NCBI GenBank assembly: GCA_964035795.1
Contig: OZ038320.1
Span: forward strand, 31,265,125-31,329,124
From: Pterobdella sp. o SKG-2022
Lineage: Eukaryota > Annelida > Clitellata > Hirudinida > Piscicolidae
DNA: 64,000 nucleotides
Direction: 5' to 3'
Below the pieces are notes generated by a model. It made no database searches and was not told the DNA's origin. It saw nothing but the letters and a program-made list of their open reading frames with translations. The translations under genes and the position numbers were made by a program. This document shows, piece after piece, positions 26,181 to 38,940 of the stretch. The stretch's first letter is position 1; each line of letters starts with the position of its first letter.

Positions 26181-29100
26181 ATGAAGAAGATGATGGCTGT
26201 GGTGATGATAATGATGTTGGTCATTGAAGGAAATTCATTGGATTGGAAAGAGATATACGATAGACAACGTGATTTGAGAGATATTCATGCAAATAATGAC
26301 AATAAATATAATAAAAACAATAATAATGTATTGACTGAAGAGAATGATAATAATGAAGATAATGAGGATGATGAGTATGCTGATGGTGGTGCTGATAATG
26401 ATGATGAAGAGAATGGAAGTAGTATATTTAATAAAATATATTGTGAAGATAAAGAAGGTGGTTATAATAGTAACAACAGAAAAAATAATAAAAATAATAA
26501 TAATAAAAATCATAATGGTGATAATAATATCAATAATAATAAAGATGCTTTTAATGATGGTGGTAAAAGTGGAATGAAAAGGAATGATTACCATAGCAAC
26601 AATATTGTTATTAATAATGATAATTATTATGATTTTGCTAATGGAGTTTATAACGATAATCGATATGAGAATAATGGGGAAGATAAAGATGAGGGAGGTG
26701 ATGATAATGATGAATTTTATTATGAAGGTGGTGGGGATTGGTATGACTTTAACAAGATAATGAACGATAATGAGAAAGACTATGAAAGAAGAGATAATGA
26801 AGGAGGTGAGGGTAACGAAGACATTGAAAGTCACAATAATCAAGCGGACAATAACCATGACGGGAAGATGAATCATAATAAGGATAGTGATGATAATGAT
26901 GTTGAAGATGATGATGATGTTGATGGTGATAAGGATGGGCTCTATTATCACTGGCTGTCCTTTATTCTCAAGCATGGTGAGTCTGGCTATTTGCAAAAAA
27001 ATAATAATAAACTAATATTAAGAATAATAAAATTATTTTTTTTCATTGTCTATGTTTTTCAGATAAAGTCTATCAAGACAAAACGGAAGAAAAAAGGCGC
27101 CAAAAAATATTTTATAAGAACATGCAATATATAAACAAACATAACGATAATAAAGAAAAGCAATTCGCCCTGTCTAAGAATGAGTTCTCTGACTTGGTAG
27201 GATATTTATATTATTTGTTCTTTTTACTTTTGCTCATTATATTTTATTGATTTTCAAAATTCCTATCATTATTAATGTTATACTTTTTATATTGAATACT
27301 TTTTTTTCATGTTGGGGATATAGTTTTCATTGTTGCTTACCTTTCTCTCGAACCTGGATTGAAAATAAGATCTTTTTATAATTGCAACTTTATAGTGCTG
27401 CATTTATTTTGAGCACAGAACTTGAATAGTTATATTGGACATGCTTTTCACGCACTTGTCTAAAAAACTTCATGAGCTCATAAACAAAATGACCCCCAGT
27501 GACCAGTTTGGGATTTTTTTACTTAAAATATTTTTTTTCCAAAATTAGGTGGTTAAAATAAAAACAATTTGAATAGTGAAGGTATACAAATTTGTAAAAA
27601 TGCTGTCTACGGGAAATAAGAAAGGTGCGAGGTGGTTTAAGTGGGAGGTGTGAGTTATCATTATTGTTCCGAAAAGCTTTCCAAGTTTTCTATACAGTCA
27701 TAGTAATATAAAATATTTCTTCATTTGTCTTATTGCAAAGATTACATATTTCCATCTGTAAATTACCTTTGTGTGTCTGTTGATTTTCATGAAGCTGTAC
27801 AAACGACATTATCATCATTAATATTAGAGTATCATTAAACTTAACAGTAAAAAATGCAATATCAAGAATAATGAAGTCAATAAAATAAAAGTATCATTAA
27901 TAGAATAATTAGTAATAGCAAACATAATAATAGACACTGCAGGAACATCAAAGCGTCAGAAAGATCAGAAACCTGGAACAGTCCTATTTAGGTGAGATCA
28001 TGAGAACAATTGGAAAATTAATGGAAAAAATAAATGAATGAATGGAAAAAAAAACATAAATAATAAATGAATAAAAATTAATTATATTAATAAAAACGAC
28101 TTATTGTTGTTATTAACATTTTCAATAAAACCAAGTGGGACCTTACTATATTTAATTTAATGAGCTTAGTTATTTCCCGTAAATTTGTCTTATTCAGGCT
28201 CTTCTCTCACGCCCCTCCCACAATCGACATTTGAGAGGCTTGATTGGAGGGAGGTGGGAGCTGTGACCACTCCGAAGCAGCAGGTGTTCTGGTTCATATT
28301 ATTTAATTTTAATTTTTGATGTTTTTGTGAACGTGAACGCGATTCTGTAATTATTGTCGTTTTTATTTTTTTATTGTTTTAATTTATTTATTGTTTTTAT
28401 TTATTTATTGTTTTTTTATTATTGTTTTTATTTTTTTATTGTTTTTATTTTTTTTATTTTTCTAAATTTTTTTATTGTTTTTATTTTTTTATTATTTTTA
28501 TTTTTTTATTGTTTTTATTTATTGTTTTTATTTTTTTATTTTTTTTATTGTTTTTATTTTTTTATTGTTTTTATTTTATTATTTTTTTTTATTTTTTTAT
28601 TGTTTTTATTAATTGTGTTTATTTTTTTATTTTTTTATTGTTTTTATTTTTTTTATTTTTTTTTTATTGTTTTTATTTATTGTTTTTAATTTTTTATTGT
28701 TTTTATTTTTATATATATTTTTTTTTTTTTTTATTTTTCTAAATTTTTTTATTGTTTTTATTAATTGTTTTTATTTTTTATTATTTTTATTTTTTTATTG
28801 TTTTTATTTTTTTTATTGTTTTTACTTATTGTTTTTATTTTTTTTATTTTTTTTATTGTTTTTATTTTTTTATTGTTTTTATTTTTTTATTTTTGTTATT
28901 TTTTTATTGTTTTTATTTATTGTGTTTATTTTTTTGTTTTTTTTATTGTTTTTATTTTTTTATTTTTTTTTATTGTTTTTGTTTATTGTTTTTAATTTTT
29001 TATTGTTTTTATTTTTTAATATTTTTTTTGTTTTTTTTTTTATTTAAAAAATTTTTTTTTGTTGTTTTTATTTTTTATTGTTTTTTTTTAATTTTTTCTA

Positions 29101-32100
29101 TTGTTTTTATTTTTATTATTTTTTTAATTGTTTTTTTTATTGTTTTTTTTTATTTTTTATTGTTTTTTTTTTATTTTTTTAATTTTTTTGTTATTTATTT
29201 ATTTTTTTTTTATTGTTTTTATTTTTTATTGTTTTTATTTTGTTATTGTTTTTATTTTTCATTGTTTTTTTTTATAGTTTTTATTTTTTTATTGTTTTTT
29301 TCGTATTGTTTTGTTTTATAGTTTTCATTTTTTTATTGTTTTTTTTGTTTTTATTTCTTAAGTTTTTTTTTTATTGTTTTTATTTTTTTATTGTTTTTAT
29401 TATATTGTTATTTTTTCAGGGATCATGCGGGGCATGTTACGCTTTCAGTGTTGTGAGTATGTGCAAAAAAAATAATTAATTAATTTAATAAGTTCAATTG
29501 AAAAAATTCTATCATTTTGTCTAATATTTTTCTTCTATTCAGCATCGTTATTGGAAATTTTTCCAGTATTACTTTTAAAATACTAATCTCTCAATTAATT
29601 AATTCTTTTGAAATTAATTTTTTCTATTATTATTATTATTGTTTTTTTAAAAATTATTTGTCTTCAAAGGCAGGAGTGGTAGAAGGTTGTCACTTCAGAA
29701 AAACTAACAGCCTCGTCGAGCTCAGCGCTCAAGTTGTTGTTTTTAATTTTCATTTTAATATTATTGTTCTTATTATTTAATTGATAATCTTATTTTGATT
29801 ATTAATTTTGAAATTAATTATTGTTATTCTTCTTCTTCGTCTCATTTCCGTTTTTTTTAATATAAATAATATTATTTCAATTGTTATTTACTCCACACAA
29901 AAATACTTCATAATTATCCCATAGAACATATTGGATTGCAACATTGGCAATTGTGAAGACGGGGGATCTCCCATCGTTGCATACCAGTGGCTTGACTATT
30001 ACAATAAAAATAATAATAATCTTAAAAAAATGATCAAATATTTGCATAAAAACAATAATAATAATATTTAATATTATTCAGTATTTCAAGAATTAAATAT
30101 AATCAGCTCAATAAGAATAGCACCCTCTTTTCTTAATTAATCATAAAAGTTTTAACCATTAAATTAAATTATAATTAAAAAATCAATAAAGTTATTTTTA
30201 AACCTCGGTAGATACGTCATTAACAATGGCATTGACTCTGATGCCAACTATCCTTACGAATTCAAAGTAGGAATCAGGATAACGAGATGCATATATTTAT
30301 GATGCTATATTTAATACCAATGATCTATATTAAGAAATAAGTATTTGTTAGCTCTTGGATTTGATTTTGAATAATAATGATGAATCTATTAATGATTCTA
30401 TATATACTAATGGATCCTATATTTAGCAATGGATCCTGTAATTAGTTATAGATTCTATATAGAGTTATAAATTCTATATAAAGTTGTGTATTCTATATAT
30501 AGCTATATCTATTATAATGACGTATTTCCATTAATGATACTATAAATACTTATGACGTACTCCTGGACAGAAAGACTCGTGCAAGTACAACCGAAGCGCA
30601 GTAGTGGCCAGTATAAATAGTTTGTGTTTTTTTTGCATTTGTTTGTTGTTTAGGAACATGTTATGCTTTTTATACAACTTGATTTTCATGGAGTAATTTC
30701 AATTTATGAAAAACATATTTGTTGGTAAAAATTGAGTTAAAAATACAATCAAGAAAAAATAAATTGCAGTAAACCGAATATCCTAAGAGCATTATCATAA
30801 AACACAAAAATATTTTTCAGAGATCACCTATTTACGAAAAGTTTGAAAACAACAAAGAAATGAAATAATATTGACTACAATGATTTAGATATTGAGTGAA
30901 TACCAGATCTGAGAGCTAATGTTTGAAAAATTACATAACATAGAAAATAAAAATTTTTGGAAGCTTAATGCCTGAAATTCAATTCCATTTTAAACAATTA
31001 TAAGTCTACTTACAAATATTTCTTTAAAAAATTACCTCAAACCTCATTAAAGGAAAAATAATATATGACAATTAATATAGCTTTTCTTTTAAATAAATGT
31101 ATGAATCCTCAATTGATGTTTTTAAAGTTTAATTGCTATACAAAACATACATACGAGGTCTCTGAAAAAATATATGACAATGTTCTTAGATGCCAAGCTT
31201 TAAGGCTTTTGCTATTTAATTTCTATGCTCATCTTAGTTAAATATCATATTTTATCTCGATACTTTTATTTTTCTTCTATTATTGGGGTGCAGCTTAACA
31301 AACTATAATTACTTCCAGTGTTTTACATGTAAGAAGATTTATGAAAAAATTAAGCTATGGAATAACTCTACGGAAATTTTTGAGTTAATAAGCGTAAGAA
31401 GATTACCAGAGGGAAGATTTATGAAAAAAACTTTATTTAGCTATACGATATAAAAATTACATAATAACGATTTTATCAATGATGATAAATAAGAATTAAA
31501 ATCAAAATAACTCGATTTACAGGGTTTTTTTCAATAAAGCAATCAGAAGAAGATTTGAAGAAAGCCGTGACTTATTTAGGTACAGGCAAAGAACAATGTT
31601 ATGTAAATTTATAAGTTGAAGCATAGTGATAACGATGAGGGTGTTGATGGTTTTGGGAGGATGATACGGATGTTAATAATGGCTATAATTTGAAGTAAAG
31701 GTAATTAAAGTATTTGTTAATTTGATGTACAATTATATTAAAGATAAAGTATCATATTGATGGTCATTTTTCATTTGAAAAATTGACTAAAAGGTCCTCT
31801 TTCCGTTGGCATTCACTCCAGTTTGAACTCCTTTCTCTTCTATTCTAATGGTGAAACTATTTATAGATAGATAGATAGATAGGTAGGTAGGTAGGTAGGT
31901 AGGTAGGTAGGTAGGTAGGTAGGTAGGTAGGTAGGTAGGTAGGTAGGTAGGTAGGTAGGTAGGTAGGTAGGTAGGTAGGTAGGTAGGTAGGTAGGTAGGT
32001 AGGTAGGTAGGTAGGTAGGTAGGTAGGTAGGTAGGTAGGTAGGTAGGTAGGTAGGTAGGTAGGTAGGTAGGTAGGTAGGTAGGTAGGTAGGTAGGTAGGT

Positions 32101-32515
32101 AGGTAGGTAGGTAGGTAGGTAGGTAGGTAGGTAGGTAGGTAGGTAGGTAGGTAGGTAGGTAGGTAGGTAGGTAGGTAGGTAGGTAGGTAGGTAGGTAGGT
32201 AGGTAGGTAGGTAGGTAGGTAGGTAGGTAGGTAGGTAGGTAGGTAGGTAGGTAGGTAGGTAGGTAGGTAGGTAGGTAGGTAGGTAGGTAGGTAGGTAGGT
32301 AGGTAGGTAGGTAGGTAGGTAGGTAGGTAGGTAGGTAGGTAGGTAGGTAGGTAGGTAGGTAGGTAGGTAGGTAGGTAGGTAGGTAGGTAGGTAGGTAGGT
32401 AGGTAGGTAGGTAGGTAGGTAGGTAGGTAGGTAGGTAGGTAGGTAGGTAGGTAGGTAGGTAGGTAGGTAGGTAGGTAGGTAGGTAGGTAGGTAGGTAGGT
32501 AGGTAGGTAGGTAGG

Positions 32516-32549
<34 letters not shown>

Positions 32550-33371
32550 CTTCCACAGGGATATACAATGACGTGGCATGCACAGACACACTCAACCATG
32601 ACGTAAATAATTTTTAAAAAGTTTTTCTGTTTTTTTGAAAACTATTTCAAATAATTTCATATCTTTTTCTCATTTAACTTAAACATTGTTATGACTATTC
32701 TACCATTATTCCAATAACTTCATACACGAAGTTCAAACAGATTTGTTCTATTCTCAGGTCTTACTAGTGGGTTTTGGCCAAAACGAAGCTGGTGTTAAAT
32801 ACTGGATTATCAAAAACAGGTGATTGACTGTTGCATTTGATTGGTGGAATCTATTTTTGTTTTTTTTTTCAATTATTCATATTGTTTTCATCTTTATAAA
32901 CTTCTACATAAAACTGGCTAAAAAGGTTTTACTTGTTGAAAAGTTCGGCTAAATAAAAATTTTCTCTACGTGTTCTTATGAATCTTCATAATTTGAAGTT
33001 TTACTGGTAGAATCCGCAATTACATAACAAACCCAATCCTAATTAATTATCATAGCAGTGTATTTTTAGTTTAATTTTCATGTTGATTGTCTTATAGTTT
33101 AAATACAAGAAGGAAAATTTCATAAGCTATTTTAAATGTTTCAATGTAACTACATGAATAATATTGGATCATAAAATTTCAATATATAATATTATTTGTA
33201 TTAGTATAAAAAATGAAAAAAATATTATTTTTATTTTTATCATTATTTGCATTATTGATTACAATTTTCAGCTGGGGAGAAAGCTGGGGCGAGGGAGGGT
33301 ACATGTATTTAGCCAGAGATGCTGGCAACTTGTGTGGCATCAGCTCTTTTGCCCAAGGCGCCACTTGCTAA
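26181..33371 (+). CDS. Secreted papain-family (C1A) cysteine protease, cathepsin L-like, with Asn/Asp-rich insertion
   Basis: A cysteine endopeptidase made as a zymogen. Exons: 26181-26976, 27063-27196, 27943-27991, 28198-28283, 29420-29452, 29670-29732, 29925-~30050, 30212-30266, 30571-~30615, 31523-31579, 31794-31850, 32559-32602, 32758-32819, 33272-33371; about 560 residues. In order: a signal peptide (hydrophobic residues 4-15), an Asn/Asp/Glu-rich stretch of about 220 residues absent from ordinary cathepsins, an I29 inhibitor prodomain with a perfect ERFNIN pattern (EEKRRQKIFYKNMQYINKHN) and KNEFSDL, then the mature domain from about LDWREVGAVTTPK. Catalytic residues are present: Gln-Cys in QQ|GSCGACYAFS, His in LNHDV and Asn in IKNSWGESWGEGGY. 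The Trp usual after the active Cys is Tyr, as in cathepsin C. The 3' donor of the 29925 exon is not evident and the donor of the 30571 exon is ambiguous. Other exon joins keep frame. The Asn-rich stretch is inferred to be a linker. Confidence 0.9.
28330..29416 (+). repeat. T-rich low-complexity intron (TTTTTATTGTTTTTA-like)
   Basis: About 1.09 kb with almost only T, A and G on this strand, built from variants of TTTTTATTG. It fills nearly all of the intron before the 33-bp exon that carries the protease active-site Cys. Phe-rich open frames here are artefacts of the repeat. Confidence 0.9.
31862..32550 (+). repeat. (TAGG)n satellite flanked by (GATA)n, filling an intron
   Basis: About 160 TAGG/GTAG units with hardly a mismatch, bordered on both sides by GATA units. 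The repeat starts about 11 bp after the donor at 31851 and stops about 8 bp before the acceptor at 32557-32558, so this protease intron is essentially all tetranucleotide repeat. Three minus-strand YLPT-repeat open frames are a by-product. The true length may be collapsed by the assembly. Confidence 0.95.
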
Positions 33372-34414
33372 TATAAATCATAATAATGATTCTCATAGTA
33401 ATATTCATTTAAGTTTTTTAAAATATTGAGTCGTATTTTGCTTTTATTTAAATTGTTTGATTTAAGATTGAGAAAATTGATAACACTTATCACGCCTATG
33501 TTTTCAGTAGCTCTTTATTTGTCAAACTATGTCATTCTTTGATGACAAACGTCTGAGAGAATCTGTCATGATTTGCAGATTGTCAGGGCTCGATTCTGTT
33601 GAATATGATGCATTTGTAGCCACTAATCTTTGGTTTGATAATGATATGGTTCTATAGTTGAGCTTTTTTTTATATATAATTCTAATTGTATCAGTTCTCT
33701 TCCTTTTTTGCTTCTTGGACTGTCAACTCTTGCTGCATCTGCTTTAGGGTGATGAATCGTATGACAAGCTTATAGTAATAATATTTTGATGCCTGTTTTC
33801 CAAGTTCATTTAAATGTCAGTTTATAATATTGAAGTTGATACCGTTAATGATAAAGCTGAGTATTTTTTTAAAATTAGATTAATGACGAAATCTTTAATA
33901 AGACATTTTGAGAATATTATGTTTAAATACATTTTTTGAAATTATGATACTAAACATGGATCTATTTTTCTTTAATATAATGCTAAACATTAGAACTTTA
34001 TTGTCCTTGGGCTGATCGAACGCTAATTTAATCCGGTGCTATTTCCAGATTTTGATCTAGATTGCTTTGTATCTGTTCTACATTTAACCATCGCTTTAGC
34101 AAATGGACCACTTTATTTAGAAGAAAGACCTTCCTTATTATGAGGTTGAAGAGAAATAAAATCAACATTAGAAAAATTGAAGTAGGACTCAAGCAATATT
34201 TTTGATTTAACTTTCAATATTAAATATTTTATAATTTCCAATAAGTGAAACTTTATTGTAAATCATGAAAACACGAAAATAATTGAGTTTTTTATTTTGA
34301 CGAAGCTTTATGATCTTATCATAAATCATTAGTTGGTATTTAACTGAAAATTTTGTTCTTCTTTAAAGAAATTTTTTCTAAAACTCATTTAAAAATGTGA
34401 AATTAAAAATTATC
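33372..34414. other. A+T-rich intergenic region
   Basis: Downstream flank of the protease gene. I see no coding feature or recognisable repeat before the assembly gap. Confidence 0.6.
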
Positions 34415-34614
34415 NNNNNNNNNNNNNNNNNNNNNNNNNNNNNNNNNNNNNNNNNNNNNNNNNNNNNNNNNNNNNNNNNNNNNNNNNNNNNNNNNNNNNN
34501 NNNNNNNNNNNNNNNNNNNNNNNNNNNNNNNNNNNNNNNNNNNNNNNNNNNNNNNNNNNNNNNNNNNNNNNNNNNNNNNNNNNNNNNNNNNNNNNNNNNN
34601 NNNNNNNNNNNNNN
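34415..34614. other. Assembly gap (200 N)
   Basis: Exactly 200 N, likely a scaffold gap of arbitrary size. Open frames drawn across it are meaningless. Confidence 1.
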
Positions 34615-35178
34615 AAGCCAATTTTCTTTTTAGTAATGATGATGGCAGACCCAACTCCAATAAGTTTTCATTATAGCTCAGTACTTATTTTTTTAATTAT
34701 ATTTTTTTTGATTTTTTTTAATTTCAAAAACTTTATATTCATTCAATTTTTGCAAAAACCATTTTATTCAAAAATCATACGGCTAATAACAAAGTATGAA
34801 TTGAAGTATAAATTAGCCTAAATTTAAGTAAATTACATCAAAAACTATTAACTAGAAAATACTAAGCCCTTTTATTTTAAGTAAAAAATCAAGTAGTTCA
34901 AGTGACCAATAATCAGACAAGAGGTCATCAGGCAATTATAGTCAGTTCAACAACGAACAGCTTAAAATGATTTTATATATTATTGAAAGCATTAGAAAAT
35001 ATTTATCTTTTTTTGATATTAATTTTTTTCTTTATTATTGCTATTTTTAAAATTTATTCATTTCTTTTTAAATATTTGAAATTATTCATTACTGAATGTT
35101 TATAGAATTTTTTTTATATTGTATTTATAGTTATTAGTCTATAAAACAATCTTACAGTAATTGGAATTGTTATCATTG
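34615..35178. other. 3' flank of the carboxylesterase gene
   Basis: A+T-rich sequence between the gap and the esterase stop codon. No other gene seen. Confidence 0.6.
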
Positions 35179-37501
35179 TCAAATGCTTGCCACCCATTCA
35201 TTCCAAAAATCACAAAATTTATTTCTGTAACTCTTCCACGTTTCGATCACCTCTCCTTCATATTGACCTCCAATGTATTCTTCATTAAGCACAAGGTATC
35301 TTTCTTCGGTTGAATACAAAGGCCATTTTGGGTATTTTATGTATGATTCGGTATCAGGATTCCTGTAGAAGAGGGTTGTTTTCGATAGGAATATAATACA
35401 AGAAGTAGTAAATATAGCGTTTATAATGGTTATCCTCGGTGAATGCTAGTCCAACATTTTTGAATTGGCGTTGAAGGCGGAAGATTTTGGGTGCCAATAT
35501 AACTTTAAACATTTGTATTTTAATATCAGCTTAATTCACACTTTAAGTCAACAAATGAGGATTTTAATACACAATAAAAAAAAAATTATGCTAAACGGTT
35601 TAAATGTTTCTGTGAGATAGATAAGCTTAGAAAACTCATTGAAATTCCTAAAAATTGCTTTCGAATGTAATAAATTTTTGAAAATAAATCTCAAATTGCA
35701 TAATATTATATATCAAATGTCGCATTAAATTTCAATTACCGCGCATATTTTCAAGCGTTTTTTTCGCCCAAAATAATGGTCAAGTGCTTTTTAAAAACAT
35801 AAAAACCAATGCCTTTCAAAAGATGAAGTTTCATTATGGGTTTACTTCGTTATTTGAAATAAGTCAAGTGCTTCTACTGAACAGTGAATCAAACTTTTGT
35901 TTCTCAATTAAATATGAAAATAAAATGTATAAAAAAAGCTACATGCCGTTTATCATAACTTGAAACTCAGATTTTATAACTATATAAAATTTGGAAATAA
36001 CTTAATTAAAAGTATCAATAAACTCACGAGATTTTGGCAAAACTGGACCAGGAGTGCATCATCTTTAGGCTTAAATTGCCCTGCGCTTCTGTGTAATTTT
36101 TCAATTCTTTGTACTTGATTACATATCCAAAAACGTAAAACAAGTCTATTGAATGAAACGATTTGAGTAATTTGAGTTCTGGCGGATGGCTGAAAGACTG
36201 CGTTAAGAGGTATGAGTATACATTTGGGTTTTTTTTTGAATATTCTGAAAGGAAGTTTTTTATTGGACAGATGAAGCCTGAATCAGTGGTGAGTTTTACA
36301 GCAGAAAAGAAATTTATAATGGTGTTACCAAAAGGAGGGTATTTACTGAAGATTTCAAATATTTTATGAGGAAAGACAAACGTCGGGTAGTATGCAGCAA
36401 GGGTGTATGCTTTAAATAATTCCAACCGGTAAACTTTATTTGTAAGCGTGGATTGTTCTAAATACGAACCAAATAACTCCCTTAAAAAGTATGAAGACTC
36501 TTCTCTATTGAAACCCATGATTAGTGGTTTTGGTAATGGCTTGGTGTCGTTTGCTAAAATGGTCAAAGGGTGTTCTGTAAGAAAGTGTCCGTCAATAGTT
36601 GGCACGAACCAATAAGGCAAAACCTGTGAGTGCAAATTTTGTTGTTCCAATATCTCATCGACGCTTTTATTTTTGAGACAACTTAAAACATCATAAGTCC
36701 AATAACATCCAAGTCTTCTTGCTAATAATTTGCCTCTTCTGAGAGCTTCATACTTTTCAACAAACGTGGCAGGCAAGTCATAACTTCCGCTTTGTAGGAT
36801 GCCCTTGTGGAACAAGTTTTTACTCATATCAGACAACAAATGCAGGGCAACACTAGCAGCTCCAGCACTCTGGCCAGACAACGTTATTTCATTTGGATTT
36901 CCCCCAAACTTGCGAATATTTTTTCGAACCCATTGCAATGCTTTTACTTGGTCCAACAGACCCATGTTTCCTGCCACTTGTTCTGACTTCAAAAAGCCAA
37001 ACGCCCCCAAGCGGTAGTTGATAGTAACAACGATTGTTTTAGTTTCCTTGGTAAAATATCTAGCATCAAGGTATTCCTCATTGGATGATCCTCCTGTGAA
37101 ACCACCTCCATGCACCCACACCATCACTGGAGCTTTTGTATACTCTCCTAATTTCCCAGGTAAAAATACGTTCAAATACAAACAATCTTCGCTTGATTCA
37201 AAAACACCAGCAACCTCAATAGATTCAAATGAATAAGGACTTTGAGAACACGCCATGGGACTTTCTTTAGTCTCTTTAATTCCAGTCCATGGATCCAAAT
37301 CTTGTGGTGGTTCAAACCTCAAATCTCCCACAGGAGGCTTGGCATATGGAATGCTCAAAAACATATCAAGAGTTTTTTTTTCTTCTGGAAACACACTGCT
37401 GACCCCTTGAATTCGACCAGCACTCAGCTTCACTGAGGGCCCGTCAACCCTGAACACACCATCCACGTCCCGGAAAGCTGAGGTCCAAGTGGCCAAGTAC
37501 A
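35179..37501 (-). CDS. Type-B carboxylesterase / cholinesterase-like (first exon not found)
   Basis: An alpha/beta-hydrolase that would cleave carboxylic esters. Two exons are clear: 37501-36028 and, after a GT-AG intron, 35362-35179, which ends NEWVASI then stop. Numbering from the first base of the long exon, the family signatures are SEDCLYLNV (~104), an oxyanion-hole HGGGF (~131), the nucleophile Ser212 in GQSAGA, an acid Glu near 335 in FNREESSYF and His450 in SFHSIDLFYVFG. All three triad members are therefore present. The C-terminal YPKWPLYS is also typical. The long exon begins at a splice acceptor (TTACCACAG), so the signal peptide should lie upstream (higher coordinates). An ATG just upstream reads MSFYKTLALLL but is out of frame with the esterase. 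It could be a signal peptide separated by a sequencing frameshift, or chance. Substrate and AChE-versus-esterase identity cannot be told. Confidence 0.9.
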
Positions 37502-38876
37502 CTGTGGTAATAAAAGTGTTTCAAAAGTAATGCTAACGTTTTATAAAAGCTCATTTTATTTTTTATTTTGCTTATATTGCTAAAGTTTTATGATAAGGCT
37601 ACACTTAGGAAATTATAGTTGTTTTTGCTTGACAAAATCGACTAAAATTCTTTGATAAATTGAAATAAAAATTGTTGATGATAGCTATTTATATTTATTT
37701 TTATAATATAATTGTTGAAAATATAATGAATCTTTCATAGAAAATAAAGAGTTTTCTAACCAATAAGAAGGAAGGATATCTGGGTTAAATCCATTGCTTT
37801 GCCTTTCATTCTGATATTGATATATCAAATGACACATTGAAAAAAATGAAAACTATCTTTATTAAGATTTAATTATTTCAATAACTTAAATTTTTCATAG
37901 TTGACGTATGATAAAGAAATCCCCTGTTGATGACATCATTCAAGTAGTGATAATTATTTTTCAGCAAATCGAAAAGCTTCGTGCATTAAAGTGTTTAAGC
38001 AAATTTTATTTGATTTCATATAAATCAAATTTATACCAAACACAATGCACAACAGGTGTTAACGTGAAATAGATTTTCAGTGTGTTTAGATTACAGGACT
38101 CTATCGATTGGGCTATATTAGTTGAGATATTGATGCTAGTACCATTAAATTAACCAATCAATGTAAATATACTGTTTAAATTCAAACTAGTTTCTACTTG
38201 ATTTTGAGTGAAAATTATTTCAAAAATTAACAAATTGAAAACATGCTAAAACTATTCAAAATTGAAAAAACAGCTTGCTTAATACAATTATTAAAAATTC
38301 AATAAAAGAACATAAAAATGAAAACCAATCAAACCTACCTGAAATTTGAAAAAAATTGGTTAATAAAATAAACTAAATAAATTTTAATAAAAATAACCTA
38401 AAAAAATTCTTACATTAACTAAATGGTACAATCAATTTATACCAGCACAACGTTGTTGCAGGAGTAAGCCTCGTAAGACAAATCTTTACAACTGTCTGTC
38501 TGTTCCCCTTATATACCCTTCCAACAGAGCTTGTTCCTACTTGCAGTCGGTGTCACTAAATTCTATTATAAGAGGATTATATAGATAAAACATATATAGA
38601 AAACTCTCAATATGCATATAAAAAATAATACATATGAATAATTTTTTAGACATCGTATGTATATTTTGTGTAGCAATTAAAAAAGTTTGAATGATATATG
38701 AATAATATATGTATATATATATATTGAAGAGTCACAAAATTTGGTTTTTTTTCAAATATATAAATAAAAATATCCAACTTGAAAAAACACTCAATAATTT
38801 TGAGAAATTTTATCTAGAACAAAGTTTTTCTAAGACATATGTTGTAACCATTTAGGTAAGTAAGTGAATCGAACAT

Positions 38877-38940
38877 TTGATCGAACCTATCTGGGGTTTC
38901 AGTTGCGCAATTGATTGGTTTTACAAAGCACTACTCCATT
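38877..38940 (-). mobile_element. SINE tail fragment
   Basis: CATTTGATCGAACCTATCTG, then GGGTTTCAGTTGCGCAATTG ATTGGTT, is a diverged version of the tail of the SINE in each hemerythrin unit (42273-42340), in the same orientation. Confidence 0.6.

Noticed and set aside
28354..29321. Phe-rich membrane-like proteins
   Set aside because: Translation of T-rich intron repeat with no codon or domain signature.
31787..32599. Three minus-strand open frames of YLPT repeats
   Set aside because: Direct translation of the TAGG satellite in any frame; the region is a protease intron on the other strand.
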